From NCBI RefSeq assembly GCF_030812295.1, contig NZ_JAUSSK010000003.1, forward strand, positions 620,001 through 684,000: 64,000 bases of DNA. The letters run 5' to 3'. Shown one piece after another: positions 33,082-41,800 of the stretch (its first letter is position 1; each line of letters opens with the position of its first letter). Source of the stretch: Luteibacter jiangsuensis. Lineage in GTDB: Bacteria; Pseudomonadota; Gammaproteobacteria; Xanthomonadales; Rhodanobacteraceae. Both the position numbers and the translations under genes were made by a program. The notes under the pieces were generated by a model that was given only the letters and a program-made list of their open reading frames with translations, was not told the DNA's origin and ran no database searches.

Positions 33082-34317
33082 GTGGACGGCTCATCGTCCG
33101 TCGCGCCAGCGGTGCTCGTGGATCGACGCATTCGTCATGGCACACCGGCTTTTCGGCGCACCAATCTGGCTTTGTTTTCCTCGGGCTTCGCGACATTCGG
33201 GCTGCTCTACTGCGTGCAACCCCTGATGCCCGCGTTCTCCCGCGCCTTCAACGTGGACGCGGCCGCCAGCAGCCTGTCGCTCTCGCTTACCACTGGTGTC
33301 ATGGCCGTGGGCATGCTGTTCGCCGGTGCGATGTCGGATGCATGGGGGCGCAAGCCCATCATGCTGGTGTCGCTGTTGGGCTCGTCGATACTCGTGCTGT
33401 TGACCGCGATGGCGCCGAACTGGACATCGCTGCTGGTGTTGCGCGCGATGCTCGGTCTCACGTTGGCAGGCCTCCCCGCCGTGGCGATGACCTACCTGAG
33501 CGAAGAAGTCCACGGCGAATCGATCGGTTATGCGATGGGCCTCTATATCGGCGGCAACGCCATCGGCGGCATGAGCGGGCGCATCCTCTCCGGATTGGCG
33601 GCGGATCATGCGTCGTGGCGCGTGGCTGTCGGCATGATCGGTGTCCTGGGCCTGGTCGCGGCGTTCCTCGTGGCGCGTGGATTGCCGCCTTCGCTGCATT
33701 TCCAGAAGCGTCGCGCCCATCCGCGCGCGCTGGCGGAGGCGTTCGGTACGTTATGGCATGACAAGGGTTTGCCGTGGCTGTTCGCGGAAGGCTTCCTGCT
33801 GATGGGTGCCTTCGTCACCATCTACAACTACGTGGGCTACCGCTTGCTCGCACCGCCATTCTCGCTCTCTCAGTCCCATGTGGGGGCGATCTTCATGGTC
33901 TATCTGGTCGGCGTCATTGGTTCGGCGTGGATCGGTTCGATCGCGGGAAAACTCGGCCGCCGCCGTGTGCTCTGGTCCACCTTGGTGATGATGCTGGCCG
34001 GTGTGGTGTTGACGGCGAGCGGGTCGCTCTGGGCCATCGTGGCCGGTATCGCCGTGATGACCTTCGGTTTCTTCGGCGGGCATTCCATCGCGAGCAGCTG
34101 GGTCGGCAATCGCGCGCCTTCGGCCAAGGCGCATGCCTCGTCCTTCTACCTGTTCTCGTACTACATGGGCTCCAGCATCGCCGGCTCGCTGGGTGGCATC
34201 GCGTGGACTCACGCCGGTTGGAGCGGTGTCGCGGGTTATGTCGCGGCACTTGTATTGCTTGGCCTCGGCATCGCGCTGAAGCTGCGCAGGCTCACGCCTT
34301 TAGCATCAGTTCCATAA
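33082..34317 (+). CDS. MFS transporter, YnfM-like efflux family
   Basis: The product has about 411 residues and 12 predicted membrane helices. MFS motif A is visible in AGAMSDAWGRKPIM, and the second half repeats it (GSIAGKLGRRRVL). The protein resembles the YnfM/arabinose-efflux group. I chose GTG 33082 because GGAGG lies at 33072-33076; an in-frame ATG at 33058 has no ribosome-binding site. Its 3' end overlaps the LysR gene end by 26 bases on the other strand. In other bacteria YnfM-type transporters often sit next to a LysR gene, so that protein may control it. The substrate is unknown. Confidence 0.85.
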   Translation: MDGSSSVAPAVLVDRRIRHGTPAFRRTNLALFSSGFATFGLLYCVQPLMPAFSRAFNVDAAASSLSLSLTTGVMAVGMLFAGAMSDAWGRKPIMLVSLLGSSILVLLTAMAPNWTSLLVLRAMLGLTLAGLPAVAMTYLSEEVHGESIGYAMGLYIGGNAIGGMSGRILSGLAADHASWRVAVGMIGVLGLVAAFLVARGLPPSLHFQKRRAHPRALAEAFGTLWHDKGLPWLFAEGFLLMGAFVTIYNYVGYRLLAPPFSLSQSHVGAIFMVYLVGVIGSAWIGSIAGKLGRRRVLWSTLVMMLAGVVLTASGSLWAIVAGIAVMTFGFFGGHSIASSWVGNRAPSAKAHASSFYLFSYYMGSSIAGSLGGIAWTHAGWSGVAGYVAALVLLGLGIALKLRRLTPLASVP

Positions 34318-35182
34318 AGGCTTTTACTAGTGGCGACGCGTCGTCGCGGCGGTGCGCGAGGTGCAGGGCGCTCGCCGCGTCGGGCGAGTCGATGGTGACG
34401 TAGGCCACGCCATCCACTTGCACGTGGCGCATCGATTCCGGCAACACCGCCACGCCCATGCCCGCGGCGACCAGGCCGATCATGGTCGACGATTCCCCGG
34501 CCTCCTGCGAGATGCGCGGCGAGAAGCCCGCGTTGCGGCACATCGTCAACAGCTGGTCGTGGATGCCGGTGCCCGCCGCGCGGGTGAATACGATGAAGTT
34601 CTCGTCGGAGAGTTCTTCCATGTGCAACTTCGCACGCGTGCGCCGTGCCAGTGGATGGTCGGCGCGAATCACGGCGACCAGCGGATCGTCCACCAGCTTG
34701 CGTGCAACGAGGGGCGCGGGAAGCACGGCGCCCCGAATCAGCCCCAGCTGCTGGCGATCGCCGAGCAGGCATTCGATCTGCTGAAGCGTGTTGCGTTCCT
34801 GCAGTACCAGCCGTACCGACGGATAGGTGTCGCGGAACGCGCGGATCGCCCGTGGAAAACGCTCGATCAGCGGCGTGCTGCGGGTGAAGCCCACATGTAA
34901 TTCGCCGATCTCGCCGCGTTCGGCGCGGCGCGCCATGTCTCCGGCATCGTCCACGCGCGCGACGATGTCTTTCGCGGCGTCGAGGTAAGCCCTTCCTGCG
35001 TCGGTGAGTTCGACGCGCCGGTTGGTCCGGCGTAGAAGGCGCACGCCGAGCGTGCTTTCCAGGTCCTGGATCTGCTGGCTGAGCGGTGGTTGGGAGATGC
35101 CCAGTCGCTCGGCGGCGCGGCTGAAATGGAGCTCGTCGGCAACGGCGATGAAATAGCGCAGGTGCCGTAGCTCGATGTTCAC
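34292..35182 (-). CDS. LysR-family transcriptional regulator
   Basis: The 296-residue protein has an N-terminal winged helix-turn-helix (about 4-62: LRYFIAVADELHFSRAAERLGISQPPLSQQIQDLE) and a LysR substrate-binding domain (about 92-290). The DNA-binding part is close to the BenM/CatM-like group. It converges on, and overlaps by 26 bases with, the MFS transporter. This is unusual because LysR genes are normally divergent from their targets. It lies five bases after the tesB-like gene on the same strand's far side and may be cotranscribed with it. Confidence 0.88.
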   Translation of the reverse strand: MNIELRHLRYFIAVADELHFSRAAERLGISQPPLSQQIQDLESTLGVRLLRRTNRRVELTDAGRAYLDAAKDIVARVDDAGDMARRAERGEIGELHVGFTRSTPLIERFPRAIRAFRDTYPSVRLVLQERNTLQQIECLLGDRQQLGLIRGAVLPAPLVARKLVDDPLVAVIRADHPLARRTRAKLHMEELSDENFIVFTRAAGTGIHDQLLTMCRNAGFSPRISQEAGESSTMIGLVAAGMGVAVLPESMRHVQVDGVAYVTIDSPDAASALHLAHRRDDASPLVKAFMELMLKA

Positions 35183-35186
35183 GTCA

Positions 35187-36053
35187 TCAATCCGGTCGGA
35201 CGCGGATCAGGCCTTCCTGTGCGGTGGATGCCACGAGGATGCCGTCGCGGGTGTAGATCATGCCGCGCGCAAGGCCACGCGCACCCTGCGAGGTCGGGCT
35301 GTCGAAGGAGTACAGCAGCCATTCGTCGATGCGGAATGGACGGTGGAACCACAGCGCGTGGTCCAGGCTGGCCATCTGCATGTTGCGGGTGAGATAGGAA
35401 ATGCCGTGCGGCAGGGTCGCCGTGCCGATCAGGTGGAAGTCCGATGCGTAGGCGAGCAGCGCCTGGTGCAACGACAAGGTGTCGTCGATCGGCGCGGTGA
35501 GACGGAACCAGATGTGCTGGTAGGGCGGCCGCTTGGCCGGGCGCAATTCGTCGCGTGGCCAGACATGGCGGAACTCGAAAGGCCCGTCGATGCCCAGCCA
35601 GCGCTGGGTCTTCTCCGGCAGGCGGCCCAACTGTTCGAGCGACATGGCCGGCATTGGCTCGACGTCCTCTGGCGCGGGGACTTCCGGCATCGACATCTGG
35701 TGTTCGTATCCTTCTTCCGGTTCCTGGAACGAAATGGAACCGTTGAGGATCGGCTGGCCGTGCTGGATCGCGACGACGCGGCGCGATGAAAACGAGCCTC
35801 CGTCACGCGTGCGTTCCACGCTGTAGACGATCGGTGCGTTGATGTCGCCGGCGCGCAGGAAATAGGCATGCAGGGAATGCGCCTCGCGCTTCGGGTCCAC
35901 CGTGCGTTGCGCGGCTGACAGCGCCTGGCCGAGCACCTGGCCGCCGAAGACGAAGCGGGTGCCGATGTCGCGACTCTGGCCACGGAAGAGGTTGTCCTCC
36001 AGGCGTTCGAGTTCGATCAGCTCGACGAGTTCGCCGACATGGTTGTCCGACAT
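35187..36053 (-). CDS. tesB: Acyl-CoA thioesterase II
   Basis: TesB hydrolyses acyl-CoA to free fatty acid and CoA. The 288-residue double hot-dog protein has the catalytic residues in their usual segments: aspartate in YASDFHLIGTA, threonine in FDSPTSQGARG and glutamine in AQEGLIR. The N-terminal FGGQVLGQALSAA motif is also typical. The LysR gene starts 4 bases after its stop, so the two are probably in one transcript. Confidence 0.94.
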   Translation of the reverse strand: MSDNHVGELVELIELERLEDNLFRGQSRDIGTRFVFGGQVLGQALSAAQRTVDPKREAHSLHAYFLRAGDINAPIVYSVERTRDGGSFSSRRVVAIQHGQPILNGSISFQEPEEGYEHQMSMPEVPAPEDVEPMPAMSLEQLGRLPEKTQRWLGIDGPFEFRHVWPRDELRPAKRPPYQHIWFRLTAPIDDTLSLHQALLAYASDFHLIGTATLPHGISYLTRNMQMASLDHALWFHRPFRIDEWLLYSFDSPTSQGARGLARGMIYTRDGILVASTAQEGLIRVRPD

Positions 36054-36100
36054 GGGGATCCTGGTAAGCGGTGGCGCGATGGGCGGCCAGTATAACGGGG

Positions 36101-36655
36101 CTAGCCGGCCAGCCGGCCCAATCGTCCCGCGTCGTACGCCCTGGCCCAGGGGAACTGCGGACCCGGGTCTCGCTTGCGTGGCACCTCGTTCTCGGGGTCG
36201 TCACTGGCGGGCACCAGGGCCGTGTCGAGGTCCTCGTGGCCGGCGATGTGGCGCAGCGAGGGGAAGCGCTCCACGAGGTGGTCGAGCAGGGCGCGCAAGG
36301 CAGCTATCTGGCGTTCCGGGTAGGGCTCGGTCATGGTCTGCCGCGCGGAGTGGAACCAGTCGGGGTAGCGGCCGGTGTTCACCAACTCGATGCCGATCGA
36401 TCGCGGGTTGTAGCCGCGGGTGTGGTGGGCCACGCGCAGGGGGTCCACGTAGCAAAGCACCGAGCCGTCGCGGTCGATGTAGTAATGGCCGCTGTTGCCC
36501 GCGCCGGAGTCGTGGAGCACGCGTTCGCCGTACTCGCGGGCCATGGCCAGGTCGGGCAGTTCCGTGCAGTGGATCACCACGAGGTCGATGGACCCGGGTT
36601 CCCGCTGGGGGAGGACGGACTCGTAGGGCAGGGGGGCGTGAAGGATGTCGATCAT
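36101..36655 (-). CDS. ampD: 1,6-anhydro-N-acetylmuramyl-L-alanine amidase AmpD-like
   Basis: The 184-residue product belongs to the amidase_2 family of zinc amidases. It would cleave the bond between anhydro-MurNAc and the stem peptide in cell-wall recycling, which in many gammaproteobacteria controls AmpC induction. Zinc ligands appear to be H29 in VVIHCTEL, the histidine in IAGHEDLD and the aspartate in KRDPGPQFPW. No signal peptide is seen, as expected for cytoplasmic AmpD rather than AmiD. The ribosome-binding site is poor. No ampE or beta-lactamase gene is nearby. Confidence 0.85.
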   Translation of the reverse strand: MIDILHAPLPYESVLPQREPGSIDLVVIHCTELPDLAMAREYGERVLHDSGAGNSGHYYIDRDGSVLCYVDPLRVAHHTRGYNPRSIGIELVNTGRYPDWFHSARQTMTEPYPERQIAALRALLDHLVERFPSLRHIAGHEDLDTALVPASDDPENEVPRKRDPGPQFPWARAYDAGRLGRLAG

Positions 36656-36700
36656 GCCGCTTTGATAACATAGGCGGTCATTCCGCGTACGGAGACCGCC

Positions 36701-37219
36701 ATGCGCGGCCACATCATCCTTTCCCACGGTTCCGATTCCGGTCCCGACGCCACCAAGGTCAGCGCGCTCGCCACCCTGGCCGAAACGCTCGGCTGGACGA
36801 CGGCGCGGCCCGATTACCGTGAGGACGACGTACTCGGCCATGCGGGTTCGGTCGATCCCCGCCTCGCCCGGTTGGCCGCCGCCATCGCCGCTTCGCCGCA
36901 GCCCCCGGTGCTGGTCGGTTCGAGCATGGGCGCCTTCGTTTCCGGCCTGGCCTCGTTGGAGGCACCGATCGCCGGACTGTTCCTGCTTGCCTTGCCAGCG
37001 CGCATCCCCGGTTATCCCCGGGCGTTCGCCGCCCGGCCGGGTGTGTCCTCGTTCCTCGTGCATGGCTATGCGGACGATGTATGCCCGCTCGACGAGGCGC
37101 TCGCCTTCGCCCGCGGCCACGCCATGCCCGCCCTGCTGGTCCACGACGACCATCGCCTGGGCGCGACGCTACCGGACATCGAAGCTGAATTTCGCCGCTT
37201 CCTGGGCGGGCTGGCATGA
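36701..37219 (+). CDS. Small alpha/beta-hydrolase
   Basis: The 172-residue protein has the short alpha/beta-hydrolase plan, with the nucleophile elbow GSSMGAF and later acid and base candidates in HGYADDVCP and VHDDHRLG. The N-terminal IILSHGSDSGPDATK fits the oxyanion-hole strand of the family. The substrate is not clear. The ATGA overlap with rlmKL shows cotranscription, but no functional link is known. Confidence 0.75.
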   Translation: MRGHIILSHGSDSGPDATKVSALATLAETLGWTTARPDYREDDVLGHAGSVDPRLARLAAAIAASPQPPVLVGSSMGAFVSGLASLEAPIAGLFLLALPARIPGYPRAFAARPGVSSFLVHGYADDVCPLDEALAFARGHAMPALLVHDDHRLGATLPDIEAEFRRFLGGLA

Positions 37220-39360
37220 GCGCCTTCTTCGCCACCTGTCCGAAAGGGCTGGAATACCTGCTCAAGGACGAACTCATCGCCCTGGGCGCCGGCGACGTGC
37301 GCGAGGCGCTGGCCGGTGTGTCGTTCACCGGCACCATCGAGACGGCCTACCGCGCCTGCCTCTGGTCGCGCATGGCTAGCCGGGTGCTGCTGCCGCTGGC
37401 CGAATTCGACGCCGCCGACCCGGAGGCGCTTTACGCCGGTGTGCAGGCCATCGACTGGGCCGAACATCTCGCCCCGCATGGGACATTGGCGGTCGATGCC
37501 AATACCGCGCAGAGCAAGCTCACGCATAGCCAGTTCATCGCACTGAAGACCAAGGACGCCATCGTCGACCAGTTCCGTGCCGCCAGCGGCGCGCGGCCCG
37601 ACGTGGATCCGGAGGAACCGGACGTGCGCGTGAATGTGCGCCTGCGTCGTGACCGCGCCACGCTGTCCATCGACCTCTCCGGCCTGCCCCTGCATCGCCG
37701 TGGCTGGCGCGAGCAGCAGGGCGAGGCGCCGCTGAAGGAAAACCTCGCCTCGGCGATGCTGGTTCGTGGCCAGTGGCCGCGCATCTACGCCGAAGGTGGC
37801 GCGCTTGTCGACCCGATGTGCGGCTCGGGTACCTTGTTGATCGAAGGTGCACTGATGGCCGCCGACGTGGCGCCCGGGCTGCGCCGCGACTACTACGGCT
37901 TCCTGGGCTGGCGGAAACACGACTACACCCTGTGGCGCGGCATCTACGACGAGGCCAAGGCGCGCGCCGAAGAAGGCCTGCGGGCGCTGCGCCCCGTGTT
38001 CTTCGGCAGCGACTCGGACCCGCACATGGTGCAGACCGCCAAGCGCAATGCGCAGAGCGCGGGTGTCGCGGGATTCATCCACCTGGACCGTCGCGACGCC
38101 GCCCACGTGGAGCCGCCGCCGGAAACGCCGCTGGGCCTGGTCATCACCAATCCTCCCTACGGTGAGCGCCTGGGCGATCGCGCCGAACTGCCCGCGCTTT
38201 ACCGCGACCTGGGCCAGGCGCTGAAGGATCGCTTCGGTGGCTGGCGCGCCGCCGTGTTGTCCGGGGACGAGGAACTGGGCCGCGCATTGCGCCTGAGCCC
38301 GGACAAGCGTTACGCCTTGTTCAACGGTGCGCTGGAGACCCCGCTGCTGACGTTCTCCCTGCGCGCCCGGGACGAGGCGCCGCGCGAGGCGAAGCCTTTG
38401 TCCGAAGGCGCGCAGATGCTGAAGAACCGGCTGGAGAAGAACGTCCGCCACCTGCGCAAGCGCCTGGCCCGCGAGGGCATCACCTGCTGGCGCGCCTACG
38501 ACCAGGACCTTCCCGAATACGCGGCGGCCATCGACGTCTACGAGAACTGGCTGCACATCCAGGAATACAAGGCGCCACAGGATGTACCCGTGGACGTCGC
38601 ACGCCTGCGCATGCGCGAGATCGTGCGCGTGGCGGGCGAGGTCCTGGCCATCCCCCGGGAGCGCATCGCGGTGAAGACGCGCGAGCGTGGCAAGGGGGGC
38701 TCCAAGTACGGCCAGTTCGACCAGAAGGGCGAGTTCGTCGAGGTCCATGAAGGAGGCCTGTCCTTCCTGATCAACCCGACCGACTACCTCGATACGGGCC
38801 TGTTCCTCGATCATCGTTTGGTCCGGGCGAAGATCCGTGAACTCGCAGCCGGCAAGCATTTCCTGAACCTGTTCGCCTACACGGGCACCGCCAGCGTCTA
38901 TGCCGCCGCCGGTGACGCCCGCGACACCACCACGGTCGATCTCTCGGGTACCTACCTGGACTGGGCCTCGCGCAACCTGGCCCTGAACGGCTTCACCGGG
39001 AACCGGCACCGCCTGGTCCAGGAGGATTCGCTGACCTTCCTGCAGAGCCGTTCGATGCAATACGGCTTGATCTACGTGGATCCGCCGACCTTCTCCAATT
39101 CCAAGAAGGCCGACGACTTCGACGTCCAGCGCGACCACGTGAAGCTGCTGCTGCTATGCGCCGAGCGGCTGTTGCCCGATGGGGTCATTGTTTTTTCGAA
39201 CAATTATCGCCGCTTCCAGCTTGACCGGGCGGCCCTGGAACCCCATTTCTCCATCGAAGACTGGAGCGCACCGAGCATTCCGTTCGACTTCGCCCGGCGT
39301 CACGACATCCATGGCTGCTGGCTGCTCCGGAAGCCGTTCGTGAATCCGTGGCAAACGTGA
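37216..39360 (+). CDS. rlmL: 23S rRNA methyltransferase RlmKL
   Basis: This bifunctional 714-residue enzyme makes m2G2445 (RlmL half) and m7G2069 (RlmK half) in 23S rRNA. The N-terminal THUMP domain (about 40-160) precedes the RlmL methyltransferase with VDPMCGSGTLLIEGAL and the catalytic NPPYGERLG. The C-terminal half has FLNLFAYTGTASVYAA and the YVDPPTFSNS motif of RlmK. The size is as in E. coli. The start overlaps the upstream hydrolase by 4 bases. Confidence 0.95.
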   Translation: MSAFFATCPKGLEYLLKDELIALGAGDVREALAGVSFTGTIETAYRACLWSRMASRVLLPLAEFDAADPEALYAGVQAIDWAEHLAPHGTLAVDANTAQSKLTHSQFIALKTKDAIVDQFRAASGARPDVDPEEPDVRVNVRLRRDRATLSIDLSGLPLHRRGWREQQGEAPLKENLASAMLVRGQWPRIYAEGGALVDPMCGSGTLLIEGALMAADVAPGLRRDYYGFLGWRKHDYTLWRGIYDEAKARAEEGLRALRPVFFGSDSDPHMVQTAKRNAQSAGVAGFIHLDRRDAAHVEPPPETPLGLVITNPPYGERLGDRAELPALYRDLGQALKDRFGGWRAAVLSGDEELGRALRLSPDKRYALFNGALETPLLTFSLRARDEAPREAKPLSEGAQMLKNRLEKNVRHLRKRLAREGITCWRAYDQDLPEYAAAIDVYENWLHIQEYKAPQDVPVDVARLRMREIVRVAGEVLAIPRERIAVKTRERGKGGSKYGQFDQKGEFVEVHEGGLSFLINPTDYLDTGLFLDHRLVRAKIRELAAGKHFLNLFAYTGTASVYAAAGDARDTTTVDLSGTYLDWASRNLALNGFTGNRHRLVQEDSLTFLQSRSMQYGLIYVDPPTFSNSKKADDFDVQRDHVKLLLLCAERLLPDGVIVFSNNYRRFQLDRAALEPHFSIEDWSAPSIPFDFARRHDIHGCWLLRKPFVNPWQT

Positions 39361-39437
39361 ACGGCGGGTCGAAAAAACTTCAGTCCGGATTCAGTGCCGG
39401 AGCGCGAATCTGCGTCCAACACCCGGAGGTAACTGTC

Positions 39438-39848
39438 ATGAAAGGTACGTTCGTCAAGTCGGCTCTCGCCATCGCCGCTGCGGGTCTGATGGCTTTCGCG
39501 CCGAGCGCGTTTGCCCGCGGGCACGGCTACTACGGCGGCGGCTACCATGGCGGTTACGGCTATCACGGTGGCTATGGCTACCATGGTGGCGGTTATTATG
39601 GCCGTGGCCACTACGACAGCGCAGGCCGCTGGATCGCCGGTGCCATTGTGGCCGGTGCGGTCGTCGGCCTGGTCGCCAACGCCACGGCGCCGCGTACGGT
39701 CGTTTACGATCGTCCGGTCTACTACAGCCGCCCGGCCACGGTCGTCTACGAAGACGCTCCGGTCGTCACCCGCCGGGTCACCACCACGACGACCTACGTC
39801 GATGACGGCTACGGCGGCACGCGCTACATCCGCGACGACGGTTATTGA
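39438..39848 (+). CDS. Exported glycine/tyrosine-rich protein
   Basis: From the ATG at 39438 (CGGAGG upstream) the product has 136 residues: a signal peptide ending near AFARG (residue 27), a GHGYYGGGYHGGYGYHGGYG-type repeat, a hydrophobic glycine-zipper stretch (WIAGAIVAGAVVGLVANATA) and a tail rich in Tyr, Val and Thr. The layout is that of glycine-zipper or hypothetical surface proteins found in Xanthomonadales. Function unknown. A bidirectional terminator follows. Confidence 0.75.
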   Translation: MKGTFVKSALAIAAAGLMAFAPSAFARGHGYYGGGYHGGYGYHGGYGYHGGGYYGRGHYDSAGRWIAGAIVAGAVVGLVANATAPRTVVYDRPVYYSRPATVVYEDAPVVTRRVTTTTTYVDDGYGGTRYIRDDGY

Positions 39849-39876
39849 TCGACTTCGCGGATCCTGGTCCCGACAC

Positions 39877-39906
39877 AAAGAGCCCGGCCATTGGCCGGGC
39901 TCTTTT
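39877..39906. terminator. Bidirectional terminator
   Basis: A 13-bp stem (AAAGAGCCCGGCC with GGCCGGGCTCTTT) closes an ATT loop and is followed by another T. It lies between the converging exported-protein genes and has A- and T-rich flanks on both strands. Confidence 0.9.
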
Positions 39907-39908
39907 GT

Positions 39909-40349
39909 TTACGGCACCATGCCGTTCGGCTCCGCTCCTGAGCCATGTCGCTTGGCCTTCTTCGCGAGCTTGTCGAACTCGGTCTTGTCGATCGTCTGCA
40001 CGGACTGAATCTGGCACGGGGGATCGTCGCGGCGGACGATCTGCTCGTTGATGCCGCCGCAGATGCGCATGGAACCGACGGCCTTGTCGCTCTCCGAGGC
40101 GCGGAAGTGGATGCCGCCGCCAAGATCCATGCGCGGGCAGGCCACGGTCGTCTTGACCAGGAAGTGGTTGGGCCCGTTGCGCACGGTGATGGTGTGGTCG
40201 TCGATCACGTTCCATTCGTTGATGCGGTCGGTGCGCAGGCAGTCGGCGAAAGGCAGTTCCTTCCGCGCCTGCGGAGGCGCACCGGAGCCTTCGGCGTGGA
40301 CGCTGGCGGTGACGAGCAGGGAGGCGGCGAGCAGGTAGCGGAGGTTCAT
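39909..40349 (-). CDS. DUF6491 family exported protein
   Basis: The start at 40349 (MNLRYLLAASLL) gives 146 residues and has GAGGG upstream; an in-frame ATG six bases earlier is too close to it. A signal peptide ends near VHAEG. The mature part has CLRTDRINEWNVIDDHTITVR, FLVKTTVACPRMDLGGGIHF and MRICGGINEQIVRRDDPPC, matching the DUF6491 pattern with conserved cysteines. Function unknown. It converges on the glycine-rich gene and the two share a terminator. Confidence 0.8.
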   Translation of the reverse strand: MNLRYLLAASLLVTASVHAEGSGAPPQARKELPFADCLRTDRINEWNVIDDHTITVRNGPNHFLVKTTVACPRMDLGGGIHFRASESDKAVGSMRICGGINEQIVRRDDPPCQIQSVQTIDKTEFDKLAKKAKRHGSGAEPNGMVP

Positions 40350-40531
40350 GGCCATACCCTCGGAGTGGGACTTCCACGTTAAGCCCGAACGGGCGTGGAG
40401 GCGAGAGTTTATGCGGGATCGATGCACCTGCCGTTAAGCCGCCGGCAGGGTCCGCTCACATTCGTTGAACGTTTGCTCGGGCATCGTTCGCGAATGTCAG
40501 TGGCGACCGTCCCTTGCACAGGAACCCATGC

Positions 40532-41800
40532 ATGAGCACGCCCACGCTCGGCCTCGATATTGCCCCCGAGGCCGGCTCGGACCTCGCCCATCGCTTCCTC
40601 AGGATTCGGCGGCGCAGCACGGAATTGGCGGCGCCGCTTTCGCCGGAAGACACCGTCATACAGTCCATGCCCGACGCCAGCCCGGCCAAGTGGCACCTGG
40701 CCCATACGACCTGGTTCTTCGAACATTTCGTGCTGGGCCGCGACGCGGATTACGAACCGCGCCATCCCGAATGGCATTACCTGTTCAATTCCTACTACCA
40801 GTCGGTGGGGCCGATGCATGCCCGGCCCCATCGCGGCATGTTGACCCGGCCGGGCCTCGACGAGGTGCTGGCGTACCGGGGCCGCGTCGACGAGGCGGTC
40901 GCGGAGCGCATCGTGCGCGGCGACGACGCCATGCTGCCTTCGTTGATCGAACTGGGTGTTCAGCACGAACAGCAGCATCAGGAGCTGCTGCTTACCGATA
41001 TCAAGCACGCGTTCGCCCAGAACCCGTTGGAACCTGCATATGCACCGGAGATCGCGCATGCGGTTCCCGTCGTCGCGCAGCCGTTGCGCCATGTTCCCTT
41101 CGACGAAGGCGTGGTGAAGATCGGTCATGAAGGGACCGGCTTCGCCTTCGATAACGAAGGGCCGCGGCACCGCGCGTATCGGCAGGCGGGGGCGATCGCC
41201 AATCGACCCGTGACCAATGCCGAATACATGGCTTTCGTGCGTGACGGCGGATATCGCGATCCGCTGCTCTGGCTTTCCGATGGCTGGGCGAGGGTGCAGG
41301 AGGAACACTGGTTCCGGCCTTTGTACTGGGACGATGCCCTCGAGACCGAATTCACCTTGCACGGCCGCCGCGAGATCGATCCTCATGCGCCCGTATGCCA
41401 TCTGAGTTACTTCGAGGCCGACGCATTCGCGCGCTGGGCCGGCGCTCGTCTGCCCACGGAAGTGGAGTGGGAAACGATGGCGTCGGAACTTCCCGTGCGT
41501 GGGAACCTTCAGGACAACGGTGTGTTCCAACCCCGTGCCACATCGTTCGAGACGACGCTCGGACAGATGTACGGTGACGTTTGGGAATGGACGATGAGCC
41601 CCTATGTCAGTTACCCGGGCTTCCGGCCGCTGGCTGGCGCACTGGGCGAATACAACGGGAAGTTCATGAATGGCCAATGGGTGTTACGAGGCGGATCCTG
41701 CGCCACTCCCGCTGACCATATTCGTGCGACGTACCGAAATTTCTTTCCTCCCCACGCCCGTTGGCAGTTCGCGGGGATACGACTTGGAAACGATCGATGA
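40532..41800 (+). CDS. egtB: Ergothioneine biosynthesis protein EgtB
   Basis: EgtB is the iron-dependent sulfoxide synthase that joins hercynine to a cysteine-type thiol on the way to ergothioneine. The 422-residue protein has an N-terminal DinB-like domain with iron ligands in WHLAHTTWFFE (H58) and HEQQHQE (H145, H149), and a C-terminal formylglycine-generating-enzyme-like domain (about 175-420, ending HARWQFAGIRLG). AGGA precedes the ATG; a TTG in frame at 40514 is less likely. The stop overlaps egtD. Thiol choice (gamma-glutamylcysteine or cysteine) cannot be read from the sequence by eye. Confidence 0.92.
   Translation: MSTPTLGLDIAPEAGSDLAHRFLRIRRRSTELAAPLSPEDTVIQSMPDASPAKWHLAHTTWFFEHFVLGRDADYEPRHPEWHYLFNSYYQSVGPMHARPHRGMLTRPGLDEVLAYRGRVDEAVAERIVRGDDAMLPSLIELGVQHEQQHQELLLTDIKHAFAQNPLEPAYAPEIAHAVPVVAQPLRHVPFDEGVVKIGHEGTGFAFDNEGPRHRAYRQAGAIANRPVTNAEYMAFVRDGGYRDPLLWLSDGWARVQEEHWFRPLYWDDALETEFTLHGRREIDPHAPVCHLSYFEADAFARWAGARLPTEVEWETMASELPVRGNLQDNGVFQPRATSFETTLGQMYGDVWEWTMSPYVSYPGFRPLAGALGEYNGKFMNGQWVLRGGSCATPADHIRATYRNFFPPHARWQFAGIRLGNDR

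Noticed and set aside
37066-39138. 690-codon minus-strand frame opposite rlmKL
   Set aside because: RlmKL on the plus strand has both catalytic motifs; the antisense frame has no ribosome-binding site or motif.
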